Positions 32,421 to 44,596 are shown, counted from the stretch's first letter. The stretch is DNA of 64,000 nucleotides from Streptomyces fragilis (GCF_003112515.1 NZ_BEVZ01000001.1:248001-312000); one strand, 5' to 3'. The notes: generated from the sequence alone by a model not told the origin. Program-made: numbers and translations.

Positions 32421-34243
32421 AGCAGGGCCTCCGGTATGTCCAGGTGACGGGCGCGCAGCCATTCCCCGAGCGCCTTGGCCTGCGGGTCGAATCGGTGCTG
32501 CGCGGCCACGCCCTCGCCGAGGATCCCCTCGACGGTGAAGTTGAGCGCGCGCAGGTTGGGCAGCGGGTGCCGGGTGACGGTGAGCGCTGCGGTCTCGGGC
32601 AGCAGTTCCCTGAACCGCTCGACGGTGAGGGTGTGGGCGAGCCAGCGCCACCCCTCCTCGCTCCGTGCCCAGACGCCGACGTTGGCGTCGCCGCCCTTGT
32701 CCCCGCTGCGGGCGCCGGCCACCAGGCCCAGCGGGGCGCGGCGCACCGGACCGGGCGCGGGCGGCGCGGGCAGCGGCGCCTCGTCCACCGCGGCGAGCTG
32801 CCGCGTCCGCGGCGCCGGGGGCACGGTCTCGCGGGTGCCGTCCGGCAGCACGGCGACGTGCTCGACCTCGCCCTGCGGGACGTACGCGGCGGCGAAGGCG
32901 CCGTAGGGCGCGCCCTTGCCGGGCGGGGCGGTGACGTGGAAGCCGGGGTAGCTGGCCAGGGCGAGCTCGATGCCCGCGCCGCTGAGGGCCCGGCCCACGG
33001 CCTTCTCGTCGGGGTCGCGGACCACCAGGCGCAGCACGGCGCTCGCGGTCTCCTCGGTGGCCGCGTCGGGCCGGTCGGTGCGCACCAGGTCCCAGACCAC
33101 CTCGCGGGGGCGGGATGCGGCGCGTGCGAGGGCGTCCTCCAGCTGCGCCCGCACCAGCTCGGCCTTGCGCTCCACGTCCAGGCCGGTGAGCACGAACTCG
33201 ATCTGGTTGCGGAACCCGCCGAAGCGGTTGACGCCCACCTTGAGGGTGGGCGGCGGGGCCTCGCCGCGCACGCCGGTGATCCGCACCCGGTCGGGGCCCT
33301 CCTGCTCGAGGGCGACGGTGTCGAGCCGGGCGGTGACGTCCGGCCCGGCGTACCGGGGCCCGCCGGTCTCGTAGAGCAGCTGGGCGGTGACCGTGCCGAC
33401 GTCGACGACGCCGCCGGCGCCGGGATGCTTGGTGATCACCGAGCTGCCGTCGGGGTGGATCTCCGCCAGCGGGAAGCCGGGGTGGAGCAGGCGGCGGGTG
33501 TCGAACTCGCCGAAGAAGGCGTAGTTGCCGCCGGTGGCCTGGGTGCCGCACTCCAGCACGTGCCCGGCGACGACGGCGCCCGCCAGGGCGTCGTGGTCGC
33601 CGGGGTCCCAGCCGAAGTGGGCGGCGGCCGGGCCGGTGACCAGGGCGGCGTCGGTGACCCGCCCGGTGACCACGACGTCGGCGCCGGCCCGCAGGCAGGC
33701 GGCGATGCCGAAGCCGCCGAGGTAGGCGTGGGCGGCCAGCGCGCCGGGGTGCCGCCCGGTGAGGTCGTCGCCCTCGACGTGGGCGACGCGCACGGGGAGC
33801 CCGAGGCGCTCGGTCAGCTCCCTCACGCGGGCCGCGAGCCCGGCGGGGTTGAGACCGCCCGCGTTGGCGACGATCTTCACGCCGCGCTCGTGGGCGAGGC
33901 CGAGGCACTCCTCCAGCTGGCGCAGGAAGGTGCGGGCGTAGCCGGCCTCGGGGTCCTTGAGCCGGTCGCGGCCCAGGATCAGCATGGTGAGCTCGGCGAG
34001 GTAGTCGCCGGTGAGGACGTCGAGTTCGCCGCCGGTGAGCATCTCGCGCATCGCGTCGAAGCGGTCGCCGTAGAAGCCGGAGGCGTTGCCGATGCGCAGG
34101 GGCGCGGCGTGCGGTGCGGTGGGCAGGGGCGCGGCGTGCGGTGCGGTCCGCGGTCCGGTGTGCGGCGCGGTGTGCGGTGCGGTGGGCGGTGCGGTGGGCA
34201 GGGGCGCGGTGTGCGGTCCGGTGTGCGGCGGGGTCGTCGTCAC
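32417..34243 (-). CDS. AtuA-like acyclic-terpene-utilisation protein (DUF1446)
   Basis: The 608-residue protein starts with a 45-residue Thr/Pro/His/Ala repeat tail, then the AtuA/DUF1446 domain (RIGNASGFYGDRFDAMREMLTGGELDVLTGDYLAELTMLIL, about residues 49-90; GGLNPAGLAARVRELTERLGLPVRVAHVEGDD; FGIAACLRAGADVVVTGRVTDAALVTGPAAAHFGW; ECGTQATGGNYAFFGEF). The C-terminal 110 residues form a second domain of the same family (VAGARSGDKGGDANVGVWAR). AtuA of Pseudomonas is required for growth on citronellol-type terpenes, but its reaction is not established. GTGA overlaps couple it to both neighbours, and the repeat-coded tail (34095-34235) is probably dispensable, since the domain starts after it. Confidence 0.85.
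   Translation of the reverse strand: MTTTPPHTGPHTAPLPTAPPTAPHTAPHTGPRTAPHAAPLPTAPHAAPLRIGNASGFYGDRFDAMREMLTGGELDVLTGDYLAELTMLILGRDRLKDPEAGYARTFLRQLEECLGLAHERGVKIVANAGGLNPAGLAARVRELTERLGLPVRVAHVEGDDLTGRHPGALAAHAYLGGFGIAACLRAGADVVVTGRVTDAALVTGPAAAHFGWDPGDHDALAGAVVAGHVLECGTQATGGNYAFFGEFDTRRLLHPGFPLAEIHPDGSSVITKHPGAGGVVDVGTVTAQLLYETGGPRYAGPDVTARLDTVALEQEGPDRVRITGVRGEAPPPTLKVGVNRFGGFRNQIEFVLTGLDVERKAELVRAQLEDALARAASRPREVVWDLVRTDRPDAATEETASAVLRLVVRDPDEKAVGRALSGAGIELALASYPGFHVTAPPGKGAPYGAFAAAYVPQGEVEHVAVLPDGTRETVPPAPRTRQLAAVDEAPLPAPPAPGPVRRAPLGLVAGARSGDKGGDANVGVWARSEEGWRWLAHTLTVERFRELLPETAALTVTRHPLPNLRALNFTVEGILGEGVAAQHRFDPQAKALGEWLRARHLDIPEALL
34095..34235. repeat. Degenerate GTGCGGTGGGCAGGGGCGCG-type repeat coding for the AtuA-like N-terminal tail
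   Basis: Short units such as GTGCGGTGCGGT and GTGTGCGGTCCGGTGTGCGG recur over 140 bp, giving T-A-P-H and A-P-L-P-T peptides at the start of the minus-strand protein. The composition differs from the conserved part of the gene. Confidence 0.65.
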
Positions 34244-35034
34244 GCGGGCTCCTTCGGCTCGCGACCGCCGCCGGGGGGTCCGGCGAAGCACTGGGCGACG
34301 TCCAGCCAGCGGTCGGCGTCCGGGCCGTCGGCGCGCAGGTCCAGGTCGTCGCGGTGTGCGCGCTGCGTCACCAGGCGGCAGAAGTCCGGCCCCGACCCGG
34401 TGACCCGCTGCGCGGCGTCCGGCGGCCCGGAGGTCCACAGCCCGCCGTCCGGGAACTCCAGCTCCAGCCGGAACTCCTCCCGCGGCACCGGCAGTCCGTT
34501 CATCACGAACGCGAAGTCCCGGGTGCGCGCGCCCAGCCGGGCGATGTGCCGCATCCTGCGGGTGGGGCGCCGCTCGACGCCGAGGGCGTCGGCGACGTCC
34601 TGGCCGTGCGCCCAGGTCTCCATCAGCCGGGCGGTGGCCATGGAGGCGGCGGACATGGGCGGCCCGAACCAGGGGATCTTCGTCCCCCGCGGCACCTCGC
34701 GCAGCGCCGTCTCCAGCGCGGCACGGCTCGCCCGCCAGGCCGCCAGCACCTGCGCGGGCCGCCTGCTCGCGCCCAGCGCGGCCTGCGCGTCCATGTAGCC
34801 GTCGGCGTCCGCGAGGGCCTGCCGGACCTCGGCGTCGAACGCCTCCCTGTCGCGGATCGCGGCCAGGGCGGCCCGGTCGGTCCACTCCAGGTGGGCGATC
34901 TGGTGCGCGACGCTCCAGCCCGGCGCGGGCGTGGGCGCCGCCCACCGGTCCTCACTCAACTCGGCCACCAGGGCGTCGAGTTCCTCGGACTCCTCACGCA
35001 TGTCGTCGATCACCGACGACGTCGGATCGTCCAT
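34240..35034 (-). CDS. TIGR03084-type DinB/maleylpyruvate-isomerase-like protein
   Basis: The 264-residue protein is of the mycothiol-dependent maleylpyruvate isomerase-like fold: an N-terminal four-helix DinB-like part (MREESEELDALVAELSEDRW, then PGWSVAHQIAHLEWTDRAAL, with the metal-type His at HQIAHLEW about residues 44-51) and ARLMETWAHGQDVADALG (about 136-153), which supplies further His/Glu ligands. It is the first gene of the acyl-CoA operon. Related proteins accompany acyl-CoA catabolic genes in actinobacteria, so a thiol- or metal-assisted step is likely, although the substrate is not known. The ATG at 35034 lies about 100 bp from a perfect palindromic operator. Confidence 0.8.
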   Translation of the reverse strand: MDDPTSSVIDDMREESEELDALVAELSEDRWAAPTPAPGWSVAHQIAHLEWTDRAALAAIRDREAFDAEVRQALADADGYMDAQAALGASRRPAQVLAAWRASRAALETALREVPRGTKIPWFGPPMSAASMATARLMETWAHGQDVADALGVERRPTRRMRHIARLGARTRDFAFVMNGLPVPREEFRLELEFPDGGLWTSGPPDAAQRVTGSGPDFCRLVTQRAHRDDLDLRADGPDADRWLDVAQCFAGPPGGGREPKEPA

Positions 35035-35130
35035 CGTGGCGTCCTGCTCCCTCCGGGCACGGCGGTGTGCGGGGTGGTGCGGAGTGGTGCGGAGTGGTGC
35101 GCCTCGGAGCATGGCAGCGGGACGGGAATC

Positions 35131-35152
35131 AATCAAGCGTGCTTGCTTGATT
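35131..35152. promoter_or_regulatory. Candidate TetR operator of the acyl-CoA operon
   Basis: AATCAAGC-GTGCTT-GCTTGATT has perfect 8-bp arms and contains a second, nested dyad CAAGC-GT-GCTTG. It is the most AT-rich spot in the area and lies about 100 bp upstream of the first operon gene. By geometry it should bind the TetR protein encoded at the operon's far end. Confidence 0.6.
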
Positions 35153-35167
35153 TTCTCCGTGAGGCGC

Positions 35168-35665
35168 TCACGTGGCTCGGTCGAGCTCCAGCACGCCGAC
35201 GATCTGCTCCCCGGACAGCTCCCCCGTCCTCCGGAAGCCCAGCCGCAGGTAGAACTCCTCCGGCCCGTCCTCCCCCGGCTCCCAGGTCACGTAGCACCGC
35301 GACCCGCCCCTGCGCCGGATCTCCTCCGCCACCGCCCGCACCGCGAACGCCCCGTAGCCGCGCCGCTGCTGGTCCGCCGCGATGTTCAGCCGCCACAGTC
35401 CGGACCGGACGTCACCGCGGCTGCCGTCGCCGCGCCAGTCGATGTCCAGGAACGCCATCAGGAACCCGACGGCCCTCTCCCCGTCGCGGATCAGCCGGGG
35501 CCAGGCGGCCTCCGGGTACAGGTACGCCTGCGCCAGTGACTTGACCACCGACGAGACGAACCGGCGCTGCTCGGGGGCCACTTCGATGCCGATCGCGGTG
35601 TCGAAGTTGTCCGGCGTGACCGGCTCCAGCCGCAACTGCCGCTCACTCGTGCGCTGCTCACTCAT
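35168..35665 (-). CDS. GNAT-family N-acetyltransferase
   Basis: The 165-residue protein shows the GNAT core: LRLEPVTPDNFDTAIGIEVAPEQRRFV at the N-terminus, AVGFLMAFLDIDW (strand 4), LWRLNIAADQQRRGYGAFAVRAVAEEIRRRGGSRCYVTWEP (acetyl-CoA loop QQRRGYG, about residues 97-103) and FYLRLGFRRTGEL (the end motif). The VAPEQRRFVSSVVKSLAQAY segment is typical of the spermidine acetyltransferase (BltD/PaiA-like) branch, so a polyamine substrate is a reasonable but unproven guess. The short gap to the operon operator suggests it has its own promoter further upstream. Confidence 0.85.
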   Translation of the reverse strand: MSEQRTSERQLRLEPVTPDNFDTAIGIEVAPEQRRFVSSVVKSLAQAYLYPEAAWPRLIRDGERAVGFLMAFLDIDWRGDGSRGDVRSGLWRLNIAADQQRRGYGAFAVRAVAEEIRRRGGSRCYVTWEPGEDGPEEFYLRLGFRRTGELSGEQIVGVLELDRAT

Positions 35666-35772
35666 GCGCGCACCCTAGCCAGGCGTCCGCCGCCGGCCCC
35701 AGGCCTTTCGCCGCTGCCGCGGACGGCGAGTGCCCCGTCGACGGGGACGGGGCACTCGCAGGACCCGGACGG

Positions 35773-36765
35773 CTACCGGCTGGTGCTCTCCACCCGGGAC
35801 TGGCCCGGCACGCCTTCCTGAGGAGTCCCCTCGAAGACGGCGTCGGCCGTCGGGGCGGTCACGGCCCGCACAAGCCACATACGCAGGACGTCCGGGTCCC
35901 CGCACTCCTCGACGCGCCTGCGCGTCTCGTCCGACACCTCCAGGTTGCGCTGCTCAAGGACGACCAGGAGGTCTTCGATCTTCGACCTCACCGATTCTTC
36001 GGCCATGCCTTGCGCCATGCCCTGCGCCATGCCCTGCGCCACGCCCTGGGCCATCCCCTGTGCACGGGCCTCGTCCCGAAGCTCCTCGAACAGCCATGAG
36101 CGGTAGAAAGTAGTGTCGACCATAAGAAGCTCCTTCCAGAGCTGCTTCGCCCGGCCGTTCCTGAGGCCTTGGGCTGTGTACTCGACGACCTGGCTGCCTT
36201 CGTCCTCCGGAACGTCACGGAGGGCACTGGACAGGGCCTTCAGTATGTCATCGATGTCCGGTTCTGCGGCGTGTGTGATGGCCGAGAGCGTCGCCATCAG
36301 AAGGTCTTCCCTCGCCTGCCGAGGGTCGGCGATGACGGGCGTGTTGTGCGGCCCGACGACCAGAGGCCGCAGGGTCAGCGTCGGCAGGAATGGGAGTCCG
36401 CTGGACACCTGCCGTTCCGCCCATGCCGCCGTCCTGCGGTCCTGGCAGACCACCATCAGGTGCGTGGGAATCCGGTACTTGCTCCAGAGATAGCTGACGT
36501 AATAGGCCCAGCTCGACGGCTTGTCCGGGTCAGGCTTGCCCTGCGCCTCGACCACGAGCAGAAAGGGCCCCTGACTCTCCGTCTCGAAGCGGATGAGCGT
36601 GTCGATCCTGCGTTCGAGCGCGACCGTCTCGGTCACGTCGGGGCATTCGACGGTCGCCTTCGTCGGGGGCGGGACATCGAAGCCCAGTCGGGCCGACAGG
36701 CGGTAGAAGAGGTCCGGGTGGTCCCGGAAGATGCGGTGCAGCGCCTCGTGCGCCGAGCTGACCAT
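35773..36765 (-). CDS. Rpn/PD-(D/E)XK-type nuclease-like protein with AQGM repeats
   Basis: About 330 residues, of a family abundant in Streptomyces and often annotated as hypothetical. The N-terminal part has RIDTLIRFETESQGPFLLVVEAQGKPDPDKPSSWAYYVSYLW. Its D...E-A-Q-G-K spacing (about residues 55-78) fits a PD-(D/E)XK nuclease core as in Rpn recombination-promoting nucleases. From residue 236 there are five A-Q-G-M/V units followed by a helix. Base composition is lower in GC than its neighbours, consistent with a horizontally moving family. ATG 36765 is preferred over 36771 by RBS spacing. Rpn proteins act in DNA recombination or defence; whether this one cuts DNA is untested. Confidence 0.7.
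   Translation of the reverse strand: MVSSAHEALHRIFRDHPDLFYRLSARLGFDVPPPTKATVECPDVTETVALERRIDTLIRFETESQGPFLLVVEAQGKPDPDKPSSWAYYVSYLWSKYRIPTHLMVVCQDRRTAAWAERQVSSGLPFLPTLTLRPLVVGPHNTPVIADPRQAREDLLMATLSAITHAAEPDIDDILKALSSALRDVPEDEGSQVVEYTAQGLRNGRAKQLWKELLMVDTTFYRSWLFEELRDEARAQGMAQGVAQGMAQGMAQGMAEESVRSKIEDLLVVLEQRNLEVSDETRRRVEECGDPDVLRMWLVRAVTAPTADAVFEGTPQEGVPGQSRVESTSR
36004..36060. repeat. 12-bp tandem repeat coding A-Q-G-M units
   Basis: CCATGCCCTGCG-type units repeat about five times within the Rpn-like gene (minus-strand ATG-GCG-CAG-GGC), with one variant giving A-Q-G-V. Such repeats shorten and lengthen easily without frameshift. Confidence 0.75.
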
Positions 36766-36937
36766 GGCCATCCTTGCTGTCGGCCCGCACCGGAAAGGCG
36801 GCGCGGGCTCGGGTCATGGCTCGGAGCGTAGGACGCCGAAAATAGCTGTGACCTGCACCGTCACCCGGGACGGTGAGCTACCGGCAGTACTGGGAGGACA
36901 AGCCGTGCGCACGGTGTAGCCACGCCTCGAACCCCCG

Positions 36938-37888
36938 TCAGCCCAGTTCGGGTTCCTTCGTCGCACGGATCGCGCCGACCTGGGTGCGGACGGCGCCCAT
37001 GCTCGCGGCGACGACCAGGCCGATCGCCGCGGCCTGGGCGGCGCCGAGGGTCTGGTGGAGGATCAGGAAGCCGGCCAGGGCGGCCACCGCGGGCTCCAGG
37101 CTCATCAGGATGGAGAAGGCGGCGGCCGGGAGCGAACGCAGGGCGATCAGTTCGAGGGTGTACGGGAGGACGGAGGAGAGCACCGCGACGCCCGCGCCGA
37201 GTCCGACCGTCACCGGATCGAGGAGTTCCGCGCCCGCCGAGCCGATGCCCAGGGGGAGGATCAGGAGCGCGGCGAGGCCCATCGCGATGGCCAGGCCGTC
37301 GGCCTGGGGGAAGCGGCGGCCGGTGCGGGCGCTGAAGACGATGTAGCCCGCCCACATGGCGCCCGCGCCGAGGGCGTACGCCGCGCCCACCGGGTCGAGG
37401 CCGGAGAAGTCGCCGCCGCCGAGCAGGAAGACGCCGGACAGGGCGAGGCCCGCCCACAGCAGGCTCACCACGCGCCGCGAGCTGATCACCGACAGGGTGA
37501 GCGGCCCCAGCACCTCCAGGGTGACCGCCGGGCCCAGCGGGATGCGGTCGGCGGCCTGGTAGAAGAGGCCGTTCATGCCGGCCAGCGTCCCCGCGAAGGC
37601 GATCACCGTGCCCCAGTCGGCGCGGGAGTGGCCGCGCAGCCGGGGACGGCAGAAGACCAGGAGCAGCGCCGCGGCGACCACCAGGCGGATCGCGACCACG
37701 CCCAGGGCGCTGGTGCGGTCCATCAGGTTCACCGCCAGCGCGCTGCCGAACTGCACGGAAACGACCCCGCCCAGCACCAGGCCGACCGGCCCGAGCGCCC
37801 TGCGGGAGCCGCCGGCGGGCACGGGAGCCTCACCGGTGCCGGAGGCCGTGGCGCCCGCGAGGGGCCGGTCGGTGCGGGGTGCGTTCAC
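36938..37888 (-). CDS. EamA/DMT-family metabolite exporter
   Basis: The 316-residue protein has ten hydrophobic segments arranged as two EamA repeats. The first starts at VGLVLGGVVSVQFGSALAVNLM and includes the conserved GMNGLFYQAADRIPLGPAVTLEVLGPL. The second contains GALGAGAMWAGYIVFSARTG-like and ALRSLPAAAFSILMSLEPAVAALAGFLIL segments. EamA (RhtA/YdcZ-like) proteins export amino acids or related metabolites. The Glu-Pro-Ala-Val in the last repeat is the family hallmark (SLEPA). The GTG start at 37888 is followed by a polar, basic N-terminus. It lies next to an 8-bp tandem repeat and upstream of the Rpn-like gene. Confidence 0.85.
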   Translation of the reverse strand: MNAPRTDRPLAGATASGTGEAPVPAGGSRRALGPVGLVLGGVVSVQFGSALAVNLMDRTSALGVVAIRLVVAAALLLVFCRPRLRGHSRADWGTVIAFAGTLAGMNGLFYQAADRIPLGPAVTLEVLGPLTLSVISSRRVVSLLWAGLALSGVFLLGGGDFSGLDPVGAAYALGAGAMWAGYIVFSARTGRRFPQADGLAIAMGLAALLILPLGIGSAGAELLDPVTVGLGAGVAVLSSVLPYTLELIALRSLPAAAFSILMSLEPAVAALAGFLILHQTLGAAQAAAIGLVVAASMGAVRTQVGAIRATKEPELG

Positions 37889-37948
37889 GGTGCCGTCCTG
37901 GTGCGCGGGGTGCGAGGGGTACGAGAGGAGAGGTACGAGAGGGTGTTC

Positions 37949-38036
37949 CGGGGCTACAGGGCTACAGGGCTACAGGCCCACGGGGCCACGGGGCCACGGG
38001 GCCACGGGGCCACGGGGCCACGGGGCCACGGGGCCA
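37949..38036. repeat. 8-bp tandem repeat array upstream of the EamA gene
   Basis: Three GGGCTACA copies are followed by seven perfect CGGGGCCA copies (37981-38036), all in phase. The array lies between the EamA promoter side and the 3' end of the GlcD/GlpC gene and does not code for protein. It is a simple-sequence locus likely to vary in copy number. Confidence 0.8.
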
Positions 38037-38077
38037 GCATGAGGTTACGGGCGGCCCGTCATCCGCGTAAAGCGGGT

Positions 38078-42210
<4,133 letters not shown>

Positions 42211-42229
42211 CCTCACCGCACCCCCGAGA

Positions 42230-42255
42230 CGCCGCGTTCCGCGAACGCGGCGTTT
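42230..42255 (+). terminator. Terminator of serC
   Basis: CGCCGCGTTC-CGC-GAACGCGGCG is a perfect 10-bp stem with a 3-nt loop, followed by a T-rich tail (TTTCGCGTTT). It lies 20 nt after the serC stop. Confidence 0.75.
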
Positions 42256-42426
42256 CGCGTTTCCGGCGTTCCCCGCCCTGCGCCCGTCCGGGCCGCCCGG
42301 CGGCACGACCGCCCGCAGGACGGCGCCCCGGGCCGCGCGGTTACGCCGGTCGGCGGTACGGGGGCCCTCCCGCGGTTGCGGGGGCGGAGGGGGCCGGGGA
42401 GCGTGTGGTGTGCGGCGTGAGACGTG

Positions 42427-42690
42427 TCACGCGGAGGCGGCGCGGTCGGCGCCGGCCCGCTTGATCGCCGCGTCCCGCCTGCGGACGTACCAGACGCCGA
42501 TCAGCCCGAGCCCGCCGCCGGCGAGACAGGTCCACACCCACCACGCGTGCCCGTTCTCGTCGAACCAGCTGTAGAAGGGGAGTTGAACCAGGAAGAGGAC
42601 GAACCACAGGATCGTGCCGCCGGTGATGGTGGCGACAACGGGCCCCTCCAGGGGCTCCGGCGCCTCGTGCTTGGGGGTCCACTTCGCCAT
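42427..42690 (-). CDS. Small two-helix membrane protein, DUF2530 type
   Basis: The 87-residue protein has two transmembrane helices (about residues 18-38, PVVATITGGTILWFVLFLVQL, and 48-66, WWVWTCLAGGGLGLIGVWYV), with a Trp/Phe-rich loop between and a basic tail (RRRDAAIKRAGADRAA). It fits the DUF2530 family, which is conserved in actinobacteria and has no known function. It is divergent from the purine-type permease (42884), and both ORFs share an AT-rich intergenic region. Confidence 0.8.
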   Translation of the reverse strand: MAKWTPKHEAPEPLEGPVVATITGGTILWFVLFLVQLPFYSWFDENGHAWWVWTCLAGGGLGLIGVWYVRRRDAAIKRAGADRAASA

Positions 42691-42883
42691 GGCCCCAGTT
42701 TACGAGGCCCCTCGCACCCTCTTTCGACCCTCGTCACACCGGCACGCAGAGATTCGCTCACGCGAGGTTTATATGTTCATACTGGTGGAGACACCGCTTG
42801 GCTGGATCCATTCGTAGGAATCCACGAGATCCCGCGAGGACCACCGGGCGGGCCCCCCGACCCCCGCACTCCTGAGGTCCCGT

Positions 42884-44335
42884 ATGTCCTCCTCGGCCAC
42901 CGCCAAGGCCCCCGCGCCCGAGCAGCCGGGCCGCCGGCCCCAGTTCGGCGCCCTCGACCGCTACTTCAAGATCTCCGAGCGCGGCAGCACCCTGCCCCGT
43001 GAGGTCCGCGGCGGTTTCGCCACCTTCTTCGCGATGGCGTACATCATCGTGCTGAACCCGATCATCCTGGGCAGCGCGAAGGACATGTACGGGAACCAGC
43101 TCGACAATGCCCAGCTGGTCACCGCCACCGCGATCTCCGCCGCGTTCTCCACCCTCCTGATGGGCGTCATCGGCAACGTGCCCATCGCGCTGGCGGCCGG
43201 TCTGGGCGTCAACACCGTCGTCGCGCTCCAGCTGGCCCCGCGCATGTCGTGGGCCGACGCGATGGGCATGGTCGTGCTGGCCGGCTTCGTGGTGATGCTG
43301 CTGGTCGCCACCGGTCTGCGGGAGCGCGTGATGAACGCGGTGCCCTTCGGCATCCGCAAGGCGATCGCCATCGGCATCGGCCTGTTCGTGCTGCTCATCG
43401 GCCTGGTCGACTCCGGCTTCGTCACCCGCATCCCGGACGCCGCCAACACGACCGTCCCGCTCCAGCTGGGCGTCGGCAACCAGCTCCACGGCTGGCCGGT
43501 GCTGGTCTTCGCCCTGGGCGTGCTGCTCACCTTCGCGCTGCTGATCCGCAAGGTTCCCGGCGCCATCCTGATCTCGATCGTCGCCATGACCGTCGTCGCC
43601 GTGGTCATCCACGCGGTCGCCGACGTGAAGAGCTGGGGCCTGACCACGCCCGAGTGGCCCGGCAACCCCTTCGCTGCCCCCGACTTCGGCCTGGTCGGCC
43701 AGGTCAGCCTGTTCGGCGGCTTCGAGAAGGTCGGCGTGCTGACCGGCGTCCTGTTCGTCTTCACCGTGCTGCTGTCCTGCTTCTTCGACGCCATGGGCAC
43801 GATCATGGGCATCAGCGACGAGGCGAAGCTGACCGACGCCCAGGGCCAGATGCCCGGCATGAACAAGGTGCTGTTCATCGACGGCATCGCGGTCGCCGCC
43901 GGCGGCGCCAGCTCGTCCTCGGCCACCACCTGCTTCGTGGAGTCCACCGCCGGCGTCGGCGAGGGCGCTCGCACCGGCCTCGCGAACGTCGTGACCGGCC
44001 TGCTCTTCACGGTCGCGCTCTTCCTGACCCCGGTCGCCACCATGGTGCCGTCGCAGGCGGCCACCCCGGCGCTGGTCGCGGTCGGCTTCCTGATCCTCGC
44101 GGGCAACATCAAGGAGATCGACTGGAACGACTGGTCGATCGCCATCCCGGCCTTCGTCACCATGCTGACGATGCCGTTCACCTTCTCCATCACGACGGGC
44201 ATCGGCCTGGGCTTCATCACCTACGCGGTGCTGCGCCTGGCGACCGGCCGCGCCAAGGGCGTCCCGGCGGCGATGTGGGCGGTGGCCGCGGTCTTCGTCT
44301 TCTACTACCTGATGCCGGCCCTCGGCCTCGCCTGA
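42884..44335 (+). CDS. NCS2-family purine permease (AzgA-like)
   Basis: The 483-residue permease has about 13 hydrophobic segments and the AzgA/NCS2 features: FKISERGSTLPREVRGGFATFFAMAYIIVLNPIIL (about residues 28-62), FVFTVLLSCFFDAMGTIMGISDEAKLTD (about 282-310), GASSSSATTCFVESTAGVGEGARTGLANVVTGLLF (about 330-370). The substrate is probably adenine, guanine or hypoxanthine with proton symport; relatives of this cluster transport purines rather than uracil or xanthine. The AT-rich stretch at 42770-42800 (TTTATATG, CATACT) probably holds its promoter. No riboswitch was recognised. Confidence 0.85.
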   Translation: MSSSATAKAPAPEQPGRRPQFGALDRYFKISERGSTLPREVRGGFATFFAMAYIIVLNPIILGSAKDMYGNQLDNAQLVTATAISAAFSTLLMGVIGNVPIALAAGLGVNTVVALQLAPRMSWADAMGMVVLAGFVVMLLVATGLRERVMNAVPFGIRKAIAIGIGLFVLLIGLVDSGFVTRIPDAANTTVPLQLGVGNQLHGWPVLVFALGVLLTFALLIRKVPGAILISIVAMTVVAVVIHAVADVKSWGLTTPEWPGNPFAAPDFGLVGQVSLFGGFEKVGVLTGVLFVFTVLLSCFFDAMGTIMGISDEAKLTDAQGQMPGMNKVLFIDGIAVAAGGASSSSATTCFVESTAGVGEGARTGLANVVTGLLFTVALFLTPVATMVPSQAATPALVAVGFLILAGNIKEIDWNDWSIAIPAFVTMLTMPFTFSITTGIGLGFITYAVLRLATGRAKGVPAAMWAVAAVFVFYYLMPALGLA

Positions 44336-44368
44336 TCCCCTTCGGGGGCGGCCGCCGCCCCCGTACCC

Positions 44369-44596
44369 CTACGGCCCCGCGTTCCCGTGCGCGGGGCCGT
44401 AGTGCTTCTCCGTCTCCTCGACCGCGGCCCGGAACCGCTGGTCGAAGTCGTCCCTCACGAGCGTCCGGACCACGTAGTCCTGGACGCTCATCCCACTTCT
44501 CGCCGCGTGCCTGCGGAGACGGTCGAGCAGGTCCCCGTCGACGCGCAGGCTCAGCACACCGCTGCCGGTGTGTCCCGTCGTCTGCGTCATCTGCAT
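44369..44596 (-). CDS. Ribbon-helix-helix-type small protein
   Basis: The 75-residue protein contains GVLSLRVDGDLLDRLRRHAARSGMSVQDYVVRTLVRDDFDQRFRAAVEE (residues about 13-61). The pattern, a short strand followed by two helices with S-V-Q-D-Y-V, matches the MetJ/Arc or antitoxin-like ribbon-helix-helix fold. No toxin gene is adjacent, so it is more likely a stand-alone DNA-binding protein. ATG codons at 44596 and 44590 are both possible. The hairpin that ends the permease transcript lies within its 3' end. Confidence 0.65.
   Translation of the reverse strand: MQMTQTTGHTGSGVLSLRVDGDLLDRLRRHAARSGMSVQDYVVRTLVRDDFDQRFRAAVEETEKHYGPAHGNAGP
44371..44400. terminator. Hairpin between the permease and RHH genes
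   Basis: ACGGCCCCGC (44371-44380) pairs perfectly with GCGGGGCCGT (44391-44400) across 10 nt. It lies 35 nt after the permease stop and overlaps the final codons of the convergent small gene, so it can serve both. Confidence 0.65.

Noticed and set aside
36870..36930. Short plus frame with Y-W-E-D-K-P-C-A-R-C before the EamA gene
   Set aside because: No RBS, and the frame soon runs antisense through the EamA gene; looks accidental.
37981..38036. Direct repeats considered as a CRISPR array
   Set aside because: Units are 8 bp and contiguous, with no spacers and no cas genes.
42700..42883. Possible purine riboswitch before the NCS2 permease
   Set aside because: I could not find the conserved purine aptamer core or paired loops; only promoter-like AT-rich elements are visible.
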